39,019 nucleotides of DNA from an uncultured Myxococcales bacterium. Its GTDB lineage: Bacteria; Myxococcota_A; UBA9042. Both the position numbers and the translations under genes were made by a program. Under the pieces are notes generated by a model, which ran no database searches, had not been told where the DNA came from, and saw nothing but the letters and a program-made list of their open reading frames with translations. Below are positions 8,341 to 15,322 of this stretch, one piece after another; within the stretch, counting starts at the first letter, position 1, and each line of letters begins with the position of its first letter. Where the stretch lies: assembly GCA_937910235.1 (NCBI GenBank), contig CALENB010000226.1:1-39019 (forward strand), given 5' to 3'.

Positions 8341-9531
8341 TCAGCGCTCGAGACCGGACCAGATGAGCGAGACGGGCTTGGGCACGTGCGCGCCGGCGAC
8401 GTCGCTGAAACGCTGCACAGAACGAAGGATGCTCTTCACTTGCGTACGGCCATGGGAGGTGGCCATCGCTTGGCGAGGCGTGATGCCGCCGAGGCTGCGC
8501 TGCGGGGTGTCCTCGAAGCTCGTCAGGTACTCGTCGAGCCAGTCTTGCGCCAGCCGTCGGACCTCAGCCGGCGACATGCCATCGTCGCCCAACAGGCCGT
8601 CGAGGTCGCGCAATAAGCTGACGCTGCGCCGCAGTCCAGGCAGGCGCCGTTCAAGTCGTTCGGCGAGGTCGTCCGACCGGTCGAGCGATGAGGTGGACGC
8701 CAGCAATCGGTCGCCACGAAGCTGGAGCGTCGCGCCGGCGTGGCCGATGGTGGGTGACGTCACGATCCATCGGTCGTGACCACGCTCGGCCAGGAGCCCC
8801 TGCTGGACCGCCGTCGCCAGGCCGGCGCGCACGACTCGGGGCTCGTCGACCACGAACACCGCTGTCGCGCGCATGATGGCGGCGCCGTCGGGCGCGGTCA
8901 GGCGCGAATCGACCGACAACACTCGGGACATGGCGCGATCAGCCGCCTCCATCAGGCGTGGCAAGCGCTCCTCGTCGGGCGCGTTCGCCGCACGACGCGC
9001 CGCGCGCACCATACCGCGCCGCGCGGAGGCTGGGAGGCAGGCGTGGACCGCGTCCAGCAGGCGACAGTCACCGAGATCGAGCACGCGCGCCACGAGCAGC
9101 TCATTCTGGGCGAGCACCGTGTGCAAGACAGGCTCTTCGAGGCCGACCAGCGTGCCATCGCTGACGCGTTCGAGCAGCGTCGTTCGCGCTGTGCAGTGAC
9201 GCACCTGATAGACGTCCGGCGACGTATCGAGCAACGCCTGCAGCAGCTCGCCACGCACGCCCGAGCTGCGCTGCACCAGCCGCGCGCCGAGTCGATCGGA
9301 GGCGAGGCCTGCGTCCCAAAGCAGCCACGGGAAGAACTGGCTGTGCGCGTCCAGATCTTGGAGGTAGAGCGAGAGATCGGAGCCGGTCGCGAAATTGCGC
9401 TTGAAGAACCGCGAGGCCGCGGCCACGACGGACTTGTCCTCCAAACGATCCTGCACTGTGTCCATCGCTTCCACGAGCACCTGGAGGTGCTCGCGGCGCA
9501 AGAGTCGCGGTCGTAGGCGGATGCACATCAT
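8341..9531 (-). CDS. Unknown 396-aa protein with TPRxA-type C-terminal motif
   Basis: I do not recognise this as a named enzyme. It has no signal peptide or membrane segment. The N-terminal part (about 20-70) contains LEDKSVVAAASRFF and an aromatic patch around FFPWLLW, and the middle is helical and arginine/aspartate-rich. The C-terminal 60 residues carry PQRSLGGITPRQAMAT followed by a basic helix. A 'PxxxLGGxTPRxA' turn of this sort occurs at the C-terminus of several uncharacterised and SEC-C-type proteins, so a shared small domain is likely (inference). The start is uncertain: tandem ATGs at 9531 and 9528 have no clear Shine-Dalgarno. A later ATG at 9465 is possible. It stands alone, convergent with the Cys-motif gene, and has its own strong promoter pattern. 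Confidence 0.75.
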   Translation of the reverse strand: MMCIRLRPRLLRREHLQVLVEAMDTVQDRLEDKSVVAAASRFFKRNFATGSDLSLYLQDLDAHSQFFPWLLWDAGLASDRLGARLVQRSSGVRGELLQALLDTSPDVYQVRHCTARTTLLERVSDGTLVGLEEPVLHTVLAQNELLVARVLDLGDCRLLDAVHACLPASARRGMVRAARRAANAPDEERLPRLMEAADRAMSRVLSVDSRLTAPDGAAIMRATAVFVVDEPRVVRAGLATAVQQGLLAERGHDRWIVTSPTIGHAGATLQLRGDRLLASTSSLDRSDDLAERLERRLPGLRRSVSLLRDLDGLLGDDGMSPAEVRRLAQDWLDEYLTSFEDTPQRSLGGITPRQAMATSHGRTQVKSILRSVQRFSDVAGAHVPKPVSLIWSGLER

Positions 9532-9709
9532 GGTTGTTCAGAGCGTCGCGAGCCGCGGAGACACGGCGCAGGGGCGGCGGAGAGAGACGGCGCGGAGACG
9601 CGGACGCGAACCCGAGCACGGGGACGCGCGGTCGCGTCCTCAATCGTAGCGGGAATCAAGCGTCGGATCACCCCTCAAACGAGGCGCCATCGCGCTGCTG
9701 CTGCCCGGT
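9532..9709 (-). other. Predicted long 5' leader with possible 16-aa upstream ORF
   Basis: This is the stretch between the predicted transcription start (about 9709) and the first start codon (9531) of the unknown 396-aa protein. It holds an ATG-to-TGA frame of 16 codons plus stop at 9690-9640 that has no clear ribosome binding site. The part nearest the gene is strongly pyrimidine-rich on the transcribed strand, with imperfect repeats of a ccgcgtctc / ccgtctctc type. Rho loading or a regulatory leader are possibilities. The remaining bases to 9809 hold only the promoter. Confidence 0.35.
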
Positions 9710-9715
9710 GATCGC

Positions 9716-9745
9716 GTTATAGGAGCGGCTTCGGCGCGGTGTCAA
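9716..9745 (-). promoter_or_regulatory. Near-consensus sigma-70 promoter
   Basis: On the minus strand TTGACA (9745-9740) is separated by 18 bp from TATAAC (9721-9716), which gives eleven of twelve consensus positions. In DNA this GC-rich such a match is unlikely by chance. Transcription would start near 9709 and read into the unknown 396-aa gene after a leader of about 178 nt. Confidence 0.65.
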
Positions 9746-9809
9746 CGACGATCAAAGTGGCGGTGAGAATCGTCGCTCGACGGCGTCGGAATAGCCCCGT
9801 CGGTCCGCA

Positions 9810-11042
9810 TCAGGATGGCTCCGAAGATGCGCCACCAACGGCAGGAGACCCTTGTAGATCCCGCTCCGCTGGCGGGTCCATCCCGTCGTCCGACTCGGTC
9901 GCCGTCGGGGGCGGCACCTGGACGCTCATCACCGACAAAGGCGCGATCGCGGCCACCGGATCGAGGCGCACACCGACCTCGTCGGGGATCCACAGAATCC
10001 CGCTCCGCAGCGCGCGCTCGCCGACTTGGGCGATCGCCTCCAGGTCCATGGCGTCGCCGTCAAAGCGGGGACGTCGCAACCACGCGGTGAGCATGGCGAC
10101 CAGCGCGAGCAGCCCGATCAGCCCCCAGATCGCCGAGTCCGAGAGCAGCAGCGACCAGCGACTGTCGGAGCTGTCCAGATAGCGTGCGTACAGCGCGTAG
10201 AGGTCTCTGGGTGGCAGGCCGAAGGTCGCGGTGAAGGCGGGGCCAAACGTGAGGCCGAGCGCCATGCGTCGATGCAGATCGGCGAGCGAGCTGCGTTCGC
10301 CGTTGCGGCGCACCGCGAACCGCAGAAAACCCGCGGCGACGGCGTAGGCACGCTGCACCTGCACCCGATGGCCGCCAAAGGCACCGTCGAGCTGCGCCAG
10401 GCTCGCCAGCTCGCCAAATGACCCGGCGGCGAGGCCTTGTTGCAGTCGCTCGATCGTCGCCTCACCTGCGACCGTCATCGCCACGCCCTCGTGAAACCAA
10501 CGCGGCAGGTGCCGACCTCCTGCGAGCGCATGAATGGCGATGTGAGCCAGCTCGTGGCGCACCACCTCGGATGTGAACAGCAACCCGGGGCCGTCCAGGC
10601 GCACGATGATGCGATCGGCATGCAACAGCGCGAGGCCGGCGACCCAGGGTTCGCCAAAGCTGCCGCCAGCGCCGCCGTCCTTTACGAGTCGTGTAAACGC
10701 CGCGTCGCTGCCAGCGAAGTCCACGCGCAGGTCGCCGTCGAGCGTCGCCGCGAGCGTCTGCTCCACGTCTTTCAACGCCCGTCGCACAATGCGCTGCAGG
10801 GGCGCACGGCGGCGCTCGTCGAGGTCGTGCAGGGCGACATGAACCTGCAGCCCCGGATGGATCTCGGTGGCGAGGGCCCGGCGCGGCGACACCGCGACGC
10901 AGGTCATCAGCAGCGCCGCCAGCGCGGCTATCAGCGTCCCGCGCAGCCTGATACCCCGGCGAACCAGCGGCGTCGCACCCTGCGGCGTGGTACGCGCCGA
11001 GGCTGAATTCGCGGGGCTGAAGTAGCGACGGTTGGCAGGCAA
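9810..11042 (-). CDS. Membrane-anchored HExxH metalloprotease, MA-like
   Basis: A protein of up to 410 aa with a hydrophobic N-terminal segment at about 35-58 (signal peptide or anchor). A zinc-protease motif HELAH lies at 163-167, and a downstream glutamate in RWFHEGVAM (about 181-189) fits the third ligand of gluzincin-type enzymes ('peptidase MA-like' proteins share this HExxH...WxxEG layout). A second membrane helix lies at about 303-322, followed by an acidic, proline-rich cytoplasmic or periplasmic tail. The catalytic part should face the periplasm. The start is uncertain: the only in-frame candidate at the 5' end is a TTG at 11042 without a Shine-Dalgarno. It follows the TonB-family gene by 50 bp and may be cotranscribed. 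Confidence 0.75.
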   Translation of the reverse strand: MPANRRYFSPANSASARTTPQGATPLVRRGIRLRGTLIAALAALLMTCVAVSPRRALATEIHPGLQVHVALHDLDERRRAPLQRIVRRALKDVEQTLAATLDGDLRVDFAGSDAAFTRLVKDGGAGGSFGEPWVAGLALLHADRIIVRLDGPGLLFTSEVVRHELAHIAIHALAGGRHLPRWFHEGVAMTVAGEATIERLQQGLAAGSFGELASLAQLDGAFGGHRVQVQRAYAVAAGFLRFAVRRNGERSSLADLHRRMALGLTFGPAFTATFGLPPRDLYALYARYLDSSDSRWSLLLSDSAIWGLIGLLALVAMLTAWLRRPRFDGDAMDLEAIAQVGERALRSGILWIPDEVGVRLDPVAAIAPLSVMSVQVPPPTATESDDGMDPPAERDLQGSPAVGGASSEPS

Positions 11043-11092
11043 GCGCGGACTCCGACTGGTGGCCCTATCAGCGCGCCGCCGCAGCGACCGGC

Positions 11093-12292
11093 CTATTGGC
11101 CCATCCGATAGAACTTGAAACGAGACGAGTTGATCTCAAACATGAAGCCGAACTTGAACTCCACGACCCCGTTTGGATTGATAAGCCCTCGCGGTGGGTT
11201 GGGGTACGGGCCCCCGGCCACGAAAGCGCGTCGCGCCTCATCGTCAAGGAAGCCGAGACCTGAGCGCTTGTCGACCTGGATGTCTTTGAGCGAACCGTCG
11301 GCCTGGAGCCGCACGCGCACCACCGTCAGGCGATCGCGCACGCCGTACCGCTTGCCGGTCGGATCGCGTGAGCGCCACGCCCCCGCCGGATCCCACTCGG
11401 TGCGGACGCGCTTGCGGACCCGCTGGAAGAAGTCCCAGTACCTGAATTTCCGGGTGTTTAGCAGGTTGGTGTCGCCGTCTTTGTCGACGTCGGGCAAGTA
11501 GTCATCGCTGCCTGGGCTGCCAGCGAGCGCCTGCAGGTTGTGCATCACGTTGCCGGCCGAGGTCGACGGCAGCAGCATGTCGCTGTGCTTGCCACGCAGC
11601 ACCGAGGGGCTCGTCTGGCGCGGCGCTGGATCCCCGCCCGCCACAGACGCACCTGGCCCCTCCTGTGGCGCCGCTGTGCTCGCTGCCTTGGGGCCCGGGG
11701 TCTTCGCGGCGTGTCCTGAGGCCGGCAGCGTCTGCGCCGCCTCGCGTTTGCGCTCCTGCCGTTTCTGCTTGCGCTTGGCGAGGCGCTTGGCGGTACGCAG
11801 CACCGTCGGATCCTTGCTGGTCGACGTCGGGCTCTGCAGCTTGCTCGGGTTTTCAATCTTCTTGGTACCGAGGTTGTCTGACTTCCGCTTCTGGCCGCGG
11901 CTCTTCTGCTCGACCTTGACCTTCATGTCGTAGCGGCCGAGATACTTCGCGACCTGCGGCGCCTCCTCCGTCTCGGGGCGAGCGGTCTCAACAACCTGAC
12001 CGTTGAGCTTGTCTTCGGGCAGCTTCTTCTTCTCTTTCTTCTCTTCCGGCGGCCGCTTCAGCGGTTGATTGTGCGGCGGTTGCAGCTGGGCTGCGGCGCG
12101 GGCCAGCTCCTGCCGCTTTCGGTAGATCCGCGTCGTCACGCGCCGGTGACTCTTCGCTGGGCGGTGCGTGCTCGTGATCAGTCGCAGCTTGGCGTCGGTC
12201 GGCGTCACCAGCCACCCGATCACCGTCATGAGCAGCAGCGTGAGCAGGAGCCCGATGACGGTGGCTGCGATAGTGCGGTGTCCCGAATCCAT
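11093..12292 (-). CDS. TonB-family protein with long basic linker
   Basis: A 399-aa protein anchored by one N-terminal helix (about 9-30). A long linker rich in lysine, arginine, glutamate, proline and alanine covers about 50-235, including runs such as KRLAKRKQKRQERKRE. The C-terminal domain (about 280-399) has YWDFFQRVRKRV, DRLTVVRVRL, SGLGFLDDEA and PYPNPPRGL, which fits TonB C-terminal domains seen in Myxococcota-like bacteria. It should span the periplasm and touch an outer-membrane or envelope partner. The ATG at 12292 is preceded by GAGGAGG about 10 nt upstream; an in-frame GTG 7 codons earlier lies upstream of that site. A weak promoter-like pair (TTGACC, 18 bp, TAGCTT at 12343-12314) lies just upstream but would start transcription inside the ribosome binding site. 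No ExbB/ExbD or receptor gene is in the window. Confidence 0.8.
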   Translation of the reverse strand: MDSGHRTIAATVIGLLLTLLLMTVIGWLVTPTDAKLRLITSTHRPAKSHRRVTTRIYRKRQELARAAAQLQPPHNQPLKRPPEEKKEKKKLPEDKLNGQVVETARPETEEAPQVAKYLGRYDMKVKVEQKSRGQKRKSDNLGTKKIENPSKLQSPTSTSKDPTVLRTAKRLAKRKQKRQERKREAAQTLPASGHAAKTPGPKAASTAAPQEGPGASVAGGDPAPRQTSPSVLRGKHSDMLLPSTSAGNVMHNLQALAGSPGSDDYLPDVDKDGDTNLLNTRKFRYWDFFQRVRKRVRTEWDPAGAWRSRDPTGKRYGVRDRLTVVRVRLQADGSLKDIQVDKRSGLGFLDDEARRAFVAGGPYPNPPRGLINPNGVVEFKFGFMFEINSSRFKFYRMGQ

Positions 12293-12401
12293 GAGCGTGC
12301 GCCCTCCTCTCACAAGCTAGGAGGCACCCGACCATACGGTCAAGCGGCTTCCTCGCGTGCAGAGACGCATGGCGAGCCAGGACGTTGCTTTTCTGGGGAG
12401 A

Positions 12402-13343
12402 TCAGAAGAGATCAGAGACGGAGTCGCCGTCGTGAATCCGACGAATCGCCTTGGCGAAGAGGCCTGCGACCGACAGCACCTTGAGTTTGCTGCAGCGCGC
12501 GAGCTTATCTGCGACCGGCATCGTGTCGGTGACGACCACCTCACGGAACGGGCTGTCGTTAATGCGCTCGATGGCGGGACCGCTCAGCACGCCGTGCGTC
12601 GCGGCGACAGACACCGACAGCGCCCCCTTCTCGAGCAAGAAACGCGCCGCCTCCACAACCGTTCCGCCGGTAGCGATCTCATCGTCGACGATGATCGCGT
12701 TCATGCCGTCGACAGAGCCGATCAGATTCGTCGCCACAGCCTGGTCATCGTCGGCATAGCGACGCTTGTCGACCACGGCCATGCTGAGCCCAAGGCGTGC
12801 GTTCAATCGCGCCAACTCTTTGGCGTGGCCCGCATCCCCAGCGACCAGCACCGTGTTGGTCAGATCGTAGCCGCGGATGTACTCGGCGATGAGCGGCGAG
12901 GCCTCGAGTTGATCCACCGGGACATGGAAAAAACCCTGAATTTGCGGTGAGTGCAGGTCCATGCACAAGACGCGATCGGCGCCCGCCGTCTGCAGCAAGT
13001 CAGCCATGAGTCGCGCTGCGATGCTGATCCGCGGGCGGTCCTTTTTGTCGCTGCGGGCGTAGGGGAAGTACGGCAGCACGGCGGTCACCCGGGCCGCTGA
13101 GGCGCTCTTGAGCGCGTCGATGGCGATCAGCGTCTCAATGATGTGCTCATTGGTCGGCGTCGCGGCCGTTTGGATGTAGAAGACGTCGCATTCGCGCACG
13201 TTCTCTTCGATCTTCACCATCAGGTTGTCGTTGGAGAACTTGACGACGTCACTCTTGCCCACTGGCAGGTCGAGGTCGTCACAGATGGCTTGGCACAGCG
13301 CGGGGTGGCTGCGACCGGCGAAGATCTTGATACGCGCGTTCAT
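12402..13343 (-). CDS. prs: Ribose-phosphate pyrophosphokinase
   Basis: A 313-aa enzyme that makes PRPP from ribose 5-phosphate and ATP in the cytoplasm, feeding purine, pyrimidine, histidine and tryptophan synthesis. Visible motifs are the N-terminal FAGRSHP, the catalytic flexible loop YARSDKKDRPR, the metal and substrate site DLHSPQIQGFF, and the PRPP-binding loop IVDDEIATGGTVVE. The length is typical of class I enzymes. ATG at 13343 with GAGG about 6 nt upstream. It follows argG by 65 bp; the gap contains a 15-bp dyad that could be an operator. No purine synthesis operon surrounds it. Confidence 0.97.
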   Translation of the reverse strand: MNARIKIFAGRSHPALCQAICDDLDLPVGKSDVVKFSNDNLMVKIEENVRECDVFYIQTAATPTNEHIIETLIAIDALKSASAARVTAVLPYFPYARSDKKDRPRISIAARLMADLLQTAGADRVLCMDLHSPQIQGFFHVPVDQLEASPLIAEYIRGYDLTNTVLVAGDAGHAKELARLNARLGLSMAVVDKRRYADDDQAVATNLIGSVDGMNAIIVDDEIATGGTVVEAARFLLEKGALSVSVAATHGVLSGPAIERINDSPFREVVVTDTMPVADKLARCSKLKVLSVAGLFAKAIRRIHDGDSVSDLF

Positions 13344-13384
13344 GGTGTCCTCATGGCTGCGATCGGTGGAATCATCCCGCTTGC

Positions 13385-13399
13385 GATCACGCTGTGATC
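13385..13399. promoter_or_regulatory. Inverted repeat GATCAC-gct-GTGATC, candidate operator
   Basis: A perfect 6-3-6 dyad in the 65-bp gap between argG and prs, 42 bp upstream of the prs start codon and 9 bp beyond the argG stop. There is no T-run, which speaks against an intrinsic terminator. Its right arm extends to an 11-mer (13391-13401) that occurs inverted at 14869-14879, upstream of the next plus-strand gene. The sequence looks like a CRP/FNR-type or similar dimer site; the factor is unknown. Confidence 0.4.
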
Positions 13400-13408
13400 A
13401 ATCGGGCG

Positions 13409-14680
13409 CTATTCGATGAACCCGGCGTGCATGCTACCCAACTCGGCGAGCACCTCATCGGACGGCGCCACCAACGAGGCGCGATCGCGGTAGGTGTTGA
13501 GCTTCAGTCGCAGCGCGTTGAGCTTGATGAAGCCCTCCGCGTCGAACTGGTTGTAGACGGTGTCGGCCTCGAAGGTGCTGTACTCTGGGTTGTAGAGCGA
13601 GTTCAACGCTTTGCGACCCGTTACGCGGCAGGATCCCTTGAACAGCTGCACCCGACCGACGCCGCTCACGCCCTTTTGCGTCTCGCGCATGAAGTTGAGC
13701 AGCAGCTGCATCTCCGGGCTATACCAGTAGCCGTTGTAGACCAGCTTGGTGAACTTCGGGACGAGCTCGTCACGCAACGCCATGACCTCGCGATCCAGGA
13801 CGATCTGCTCCAGCGCGCGGTGCGCGTGGTACAGAATCGTGCCGCCCGGGGTCTCGTACACGCCGCGCGACTTGATGCCGACGTAGCGATTCTCCACGAT
13901 ATCCACCCGACCGACGCCGTGTTTGCCGCCGAGCTCGTTGCACTTCTCGAGCAACGCGACCGGGCCGAGCGCCTCGCCGTTGACCGCGACTGGGATGCCG
14001 TCCACGAAGCGAATCTCCACCGACTCCGGCGTATTCGGCGCCAGGACGGGGTCGACCGTGAGCCGAAACATGTCTTCGGGCGGCTCGTACCAGGGATCTT
14101 CCAGCACGCCGCCCTCAAAGCTGATGTGAAAGAGGTTGCGATCCATCGAGTAGGGCTTCTCAGCGGAGGCCTCGATCGCGATGTCGTGCTCTTTGCAGTA
14201 GTTGATGAGGTCCATCCGGCCCTTGTAGGGCCACGTACGCCAGGGCGCGATCACCTCGATCTCCGGCTTCAGAGCGTACCCGGTGAGCTCGAAGCGCACC
14301 TGATCGTTGCCCTTGCCCGTCGCGCCGTGGGCGATCGCGACGGCGCCGACCTCGTTGGCGACGTCGATCAAGGCCTTGCCGATCACCGGTCGCGCGAGCG
14401 CCGTCCCGAGCAGGTAGTAGCCTTCGTAGACCGCGTTGGCCTGGATCGCTGGGAAGACGTAGTCGCGAACGAACTCTTCTCGCAAGTCGACGATGAAGAT
14501 GTCGCTGGCACCGGACGAGAGGGCTTTTTCGCGGAGCCCTGTCAGCTCTCCGCCGCCTTGTCCAACGTCTGCGGTCATGCAGATGACGTCGTATCCTTGG
14601 GTCTCTTTCAGCCAATGCAGCATGGCTGAGGTGTCGAGGCCGCCAGAATAGGCCAAGACGATCTTCTTACGCTCGCTCAT
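13409..14680 (-). CDS. argG: Argininosuccinate synthase
   Basis: A 423-aa cytoplasmic enzyme that joins citrulline and aspartate using ATP, the seventh step of arginine synthesis. The ATP-pyrophosphatase P-loop AYSGGLDTSAML is at about 10-21. GATGKGNDQVRFE and the EASAEKPYSMDRNL segment are typical of the family's citrulline/aspartate-binding region. The length fits the family. The ATG at 14680 has GGAG 8 nt upstream. argB and argC are about 8 kb away on the same strand, so the arginine genes are dispersed over at least two loci; argH, argD, argF and argJ/argA are not in this window. Confidence 0.98.
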   Translation of the reverse strand: MSERKKIVLAYSGGLDTSAMLHWLKETQGYDVICMTADVGQGGGELTGLREKALSSGASDIFIVDLREEFVRDYVFPAIQANAVYEGYYLLGTALARPVIGKALIDVANEVGAVAIAHGATGKGNDQVRFELTGYALKPEIEVIAPWRTWPYKGRMDLINYCKEHDIAIEASAEKPYSMDRNLFHISFEGGVLEDPWYEPPEDMFRLTVDPVLAPNTPESVEIRFVDGIPVAVNGEALGPVALLEKCNELGGKHGVGRVDIVENRYVGIKSRGVYETPGGTILYHAHRALEQIVLDREVMALRDELVPKFTKLVYNGYWYSPEMQLLLNFMRETQKGVSGVGRVQLFKGSCRVTGRKALNSLYNPEYSTFEADTVYNQFDAEGFIKLNALRLKLNTYRDRASLVAPSDEVLAELGSMHAGFIE

Positions 14681-15010
14681 AGAGTCGCTCCGTGCGGTTA
14701 GGGCCCATCAGGACGACACCGCCGCCCTAAAGAGGAGCCGGAGTCTCTGCGCAGCAGGGGAACTCGTCAAGCACAGATGACGCGCTGCGTCGTGAAGCGG
14801 GTCGCTCGTCTGGCACACCGCGACCGTGCTGCCACGGGACTTCTAGGCCGCGACGCTTGCCGTATGGTTTGATCACAGCTATGCCGCCGGGGCACGGACC
14901 CGGGGGCCGCCGACGCGACTCGACCCGATCACGGCGAACAAGGCGACCGGGCCATCTATCAGAGGACTCGTCTGTCGTTGGGACGGTCCCCACCGAATCT
15001 GGAGAACGCC
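14681..15010. other. 330-bp divergent intergenic region
   Basis: This holds the upstream regions of argG (minus) and the YggX-like gene (plus). No protein frame with gene-like features or RNA gene is visible. For the minus strand a TTGACG lies at 14770-14765 without a good -10 partner. For the plus strand a TTGCCG/TATGCC pair is described separately. Any real control site for arginine should be here, but I see no clear ArgR box. Confidence 0.5.
14857..14885 (+). promoter_or_regulatory. Possible promoter with motif in spacer, YggX-like gene
   Basis: TTGCCG (14857-14862), a 17-bp spacer and TATGCC (14880-14885) give a weak sigma-70-type match (seven of twelve). The spacer contains TTGATCACAGC (14869-14879), the same 11-mer found inverted between argG and prs. 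A protein bound there would cover the promoter. Transcription would start near 14892, about 120 nt before the start codon. Confidence 0.3.
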
Positions 15011-15313
15011 ATGAGCAACCCCACCGTCACTTGTGTCACCTGCAAACAGGAGGGCCCGGCGATCACCGGACGGATCCCGTTTCGCGGCGATCTGAAGGCT
15101 GAGATTCAAGGTTCGGTCTGCGCGCCGTGCTGGTCCAACTGGATGGCGCAGCAGCTCAAGATCATCAATGAATATCGCCTGAATCTGGCCGAAAAGCGCG
15201 CCCATGAGGTGCTTGAAGCGCAGGTGAAGCAGTTCTTACACCTCTCGGGTGCGGCCGACGTGGATGACGCGGCTGTCGGACCTGACAAGGCGCGCGAGCT
15301 CGGCAACTTGTAG
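15011..15313 (+). CDS. YggX-like Fe(2+)-trafficking protein with two CxxC motifs
   Basis: A 100-aa cytoplasmic protein. The core W-x-Q-x-x-x-INEYRLNL and the end Q-x-x-FLHL match the YggX family, which protects Fe-S enzymes from oxidative damage. Instead of the single conserved N-terminal cysteine of YggX it has C8-x2-C11 and C37-x2-C40, an arrangement that could bind zinc or an Fe-S cluster. The last 25 residues are an acidic tail not needed by the family. Start chosen at the ATG at 15011 because GGAG precedes it by about 6 nt; the frame continues upstream without a ribosome site. The stop lies 9 bp from the convergent guaD stop. Confidence 0.8.
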   Translation: MSNPTVTCVTCKQEGPAITGRIPFRGDLKAEIQGSVCAPCWSNWMAQQLKIINEYRLNLAEKRAHEVLEAQVKQFLHLSGAADVDDAAVGPDKARELGNL

Positions 15314-15322
15314 CGCTTTGGG

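Noticed and set aside
9532-9643. Minus-strand open frame running across the leader and into the unknown gene (9101-9643)
   Set aside because: It is out of frame with the better 396-aa frame, is arginine/proline-rich and has no ribosome site.
12314-12343. TTGACC-18 bp-TAGCTT before the TonB-family gene
   Set aside because: The transcript would start within the GAGGAGG ribosome site of the chosen start codon, and the -10 is weak.
13394-14629. Plus-strand open frame of 411 codons opposite argG
   Set aside because: argG is unmistakable on the other strand; the reverse frame encodes no known domain.
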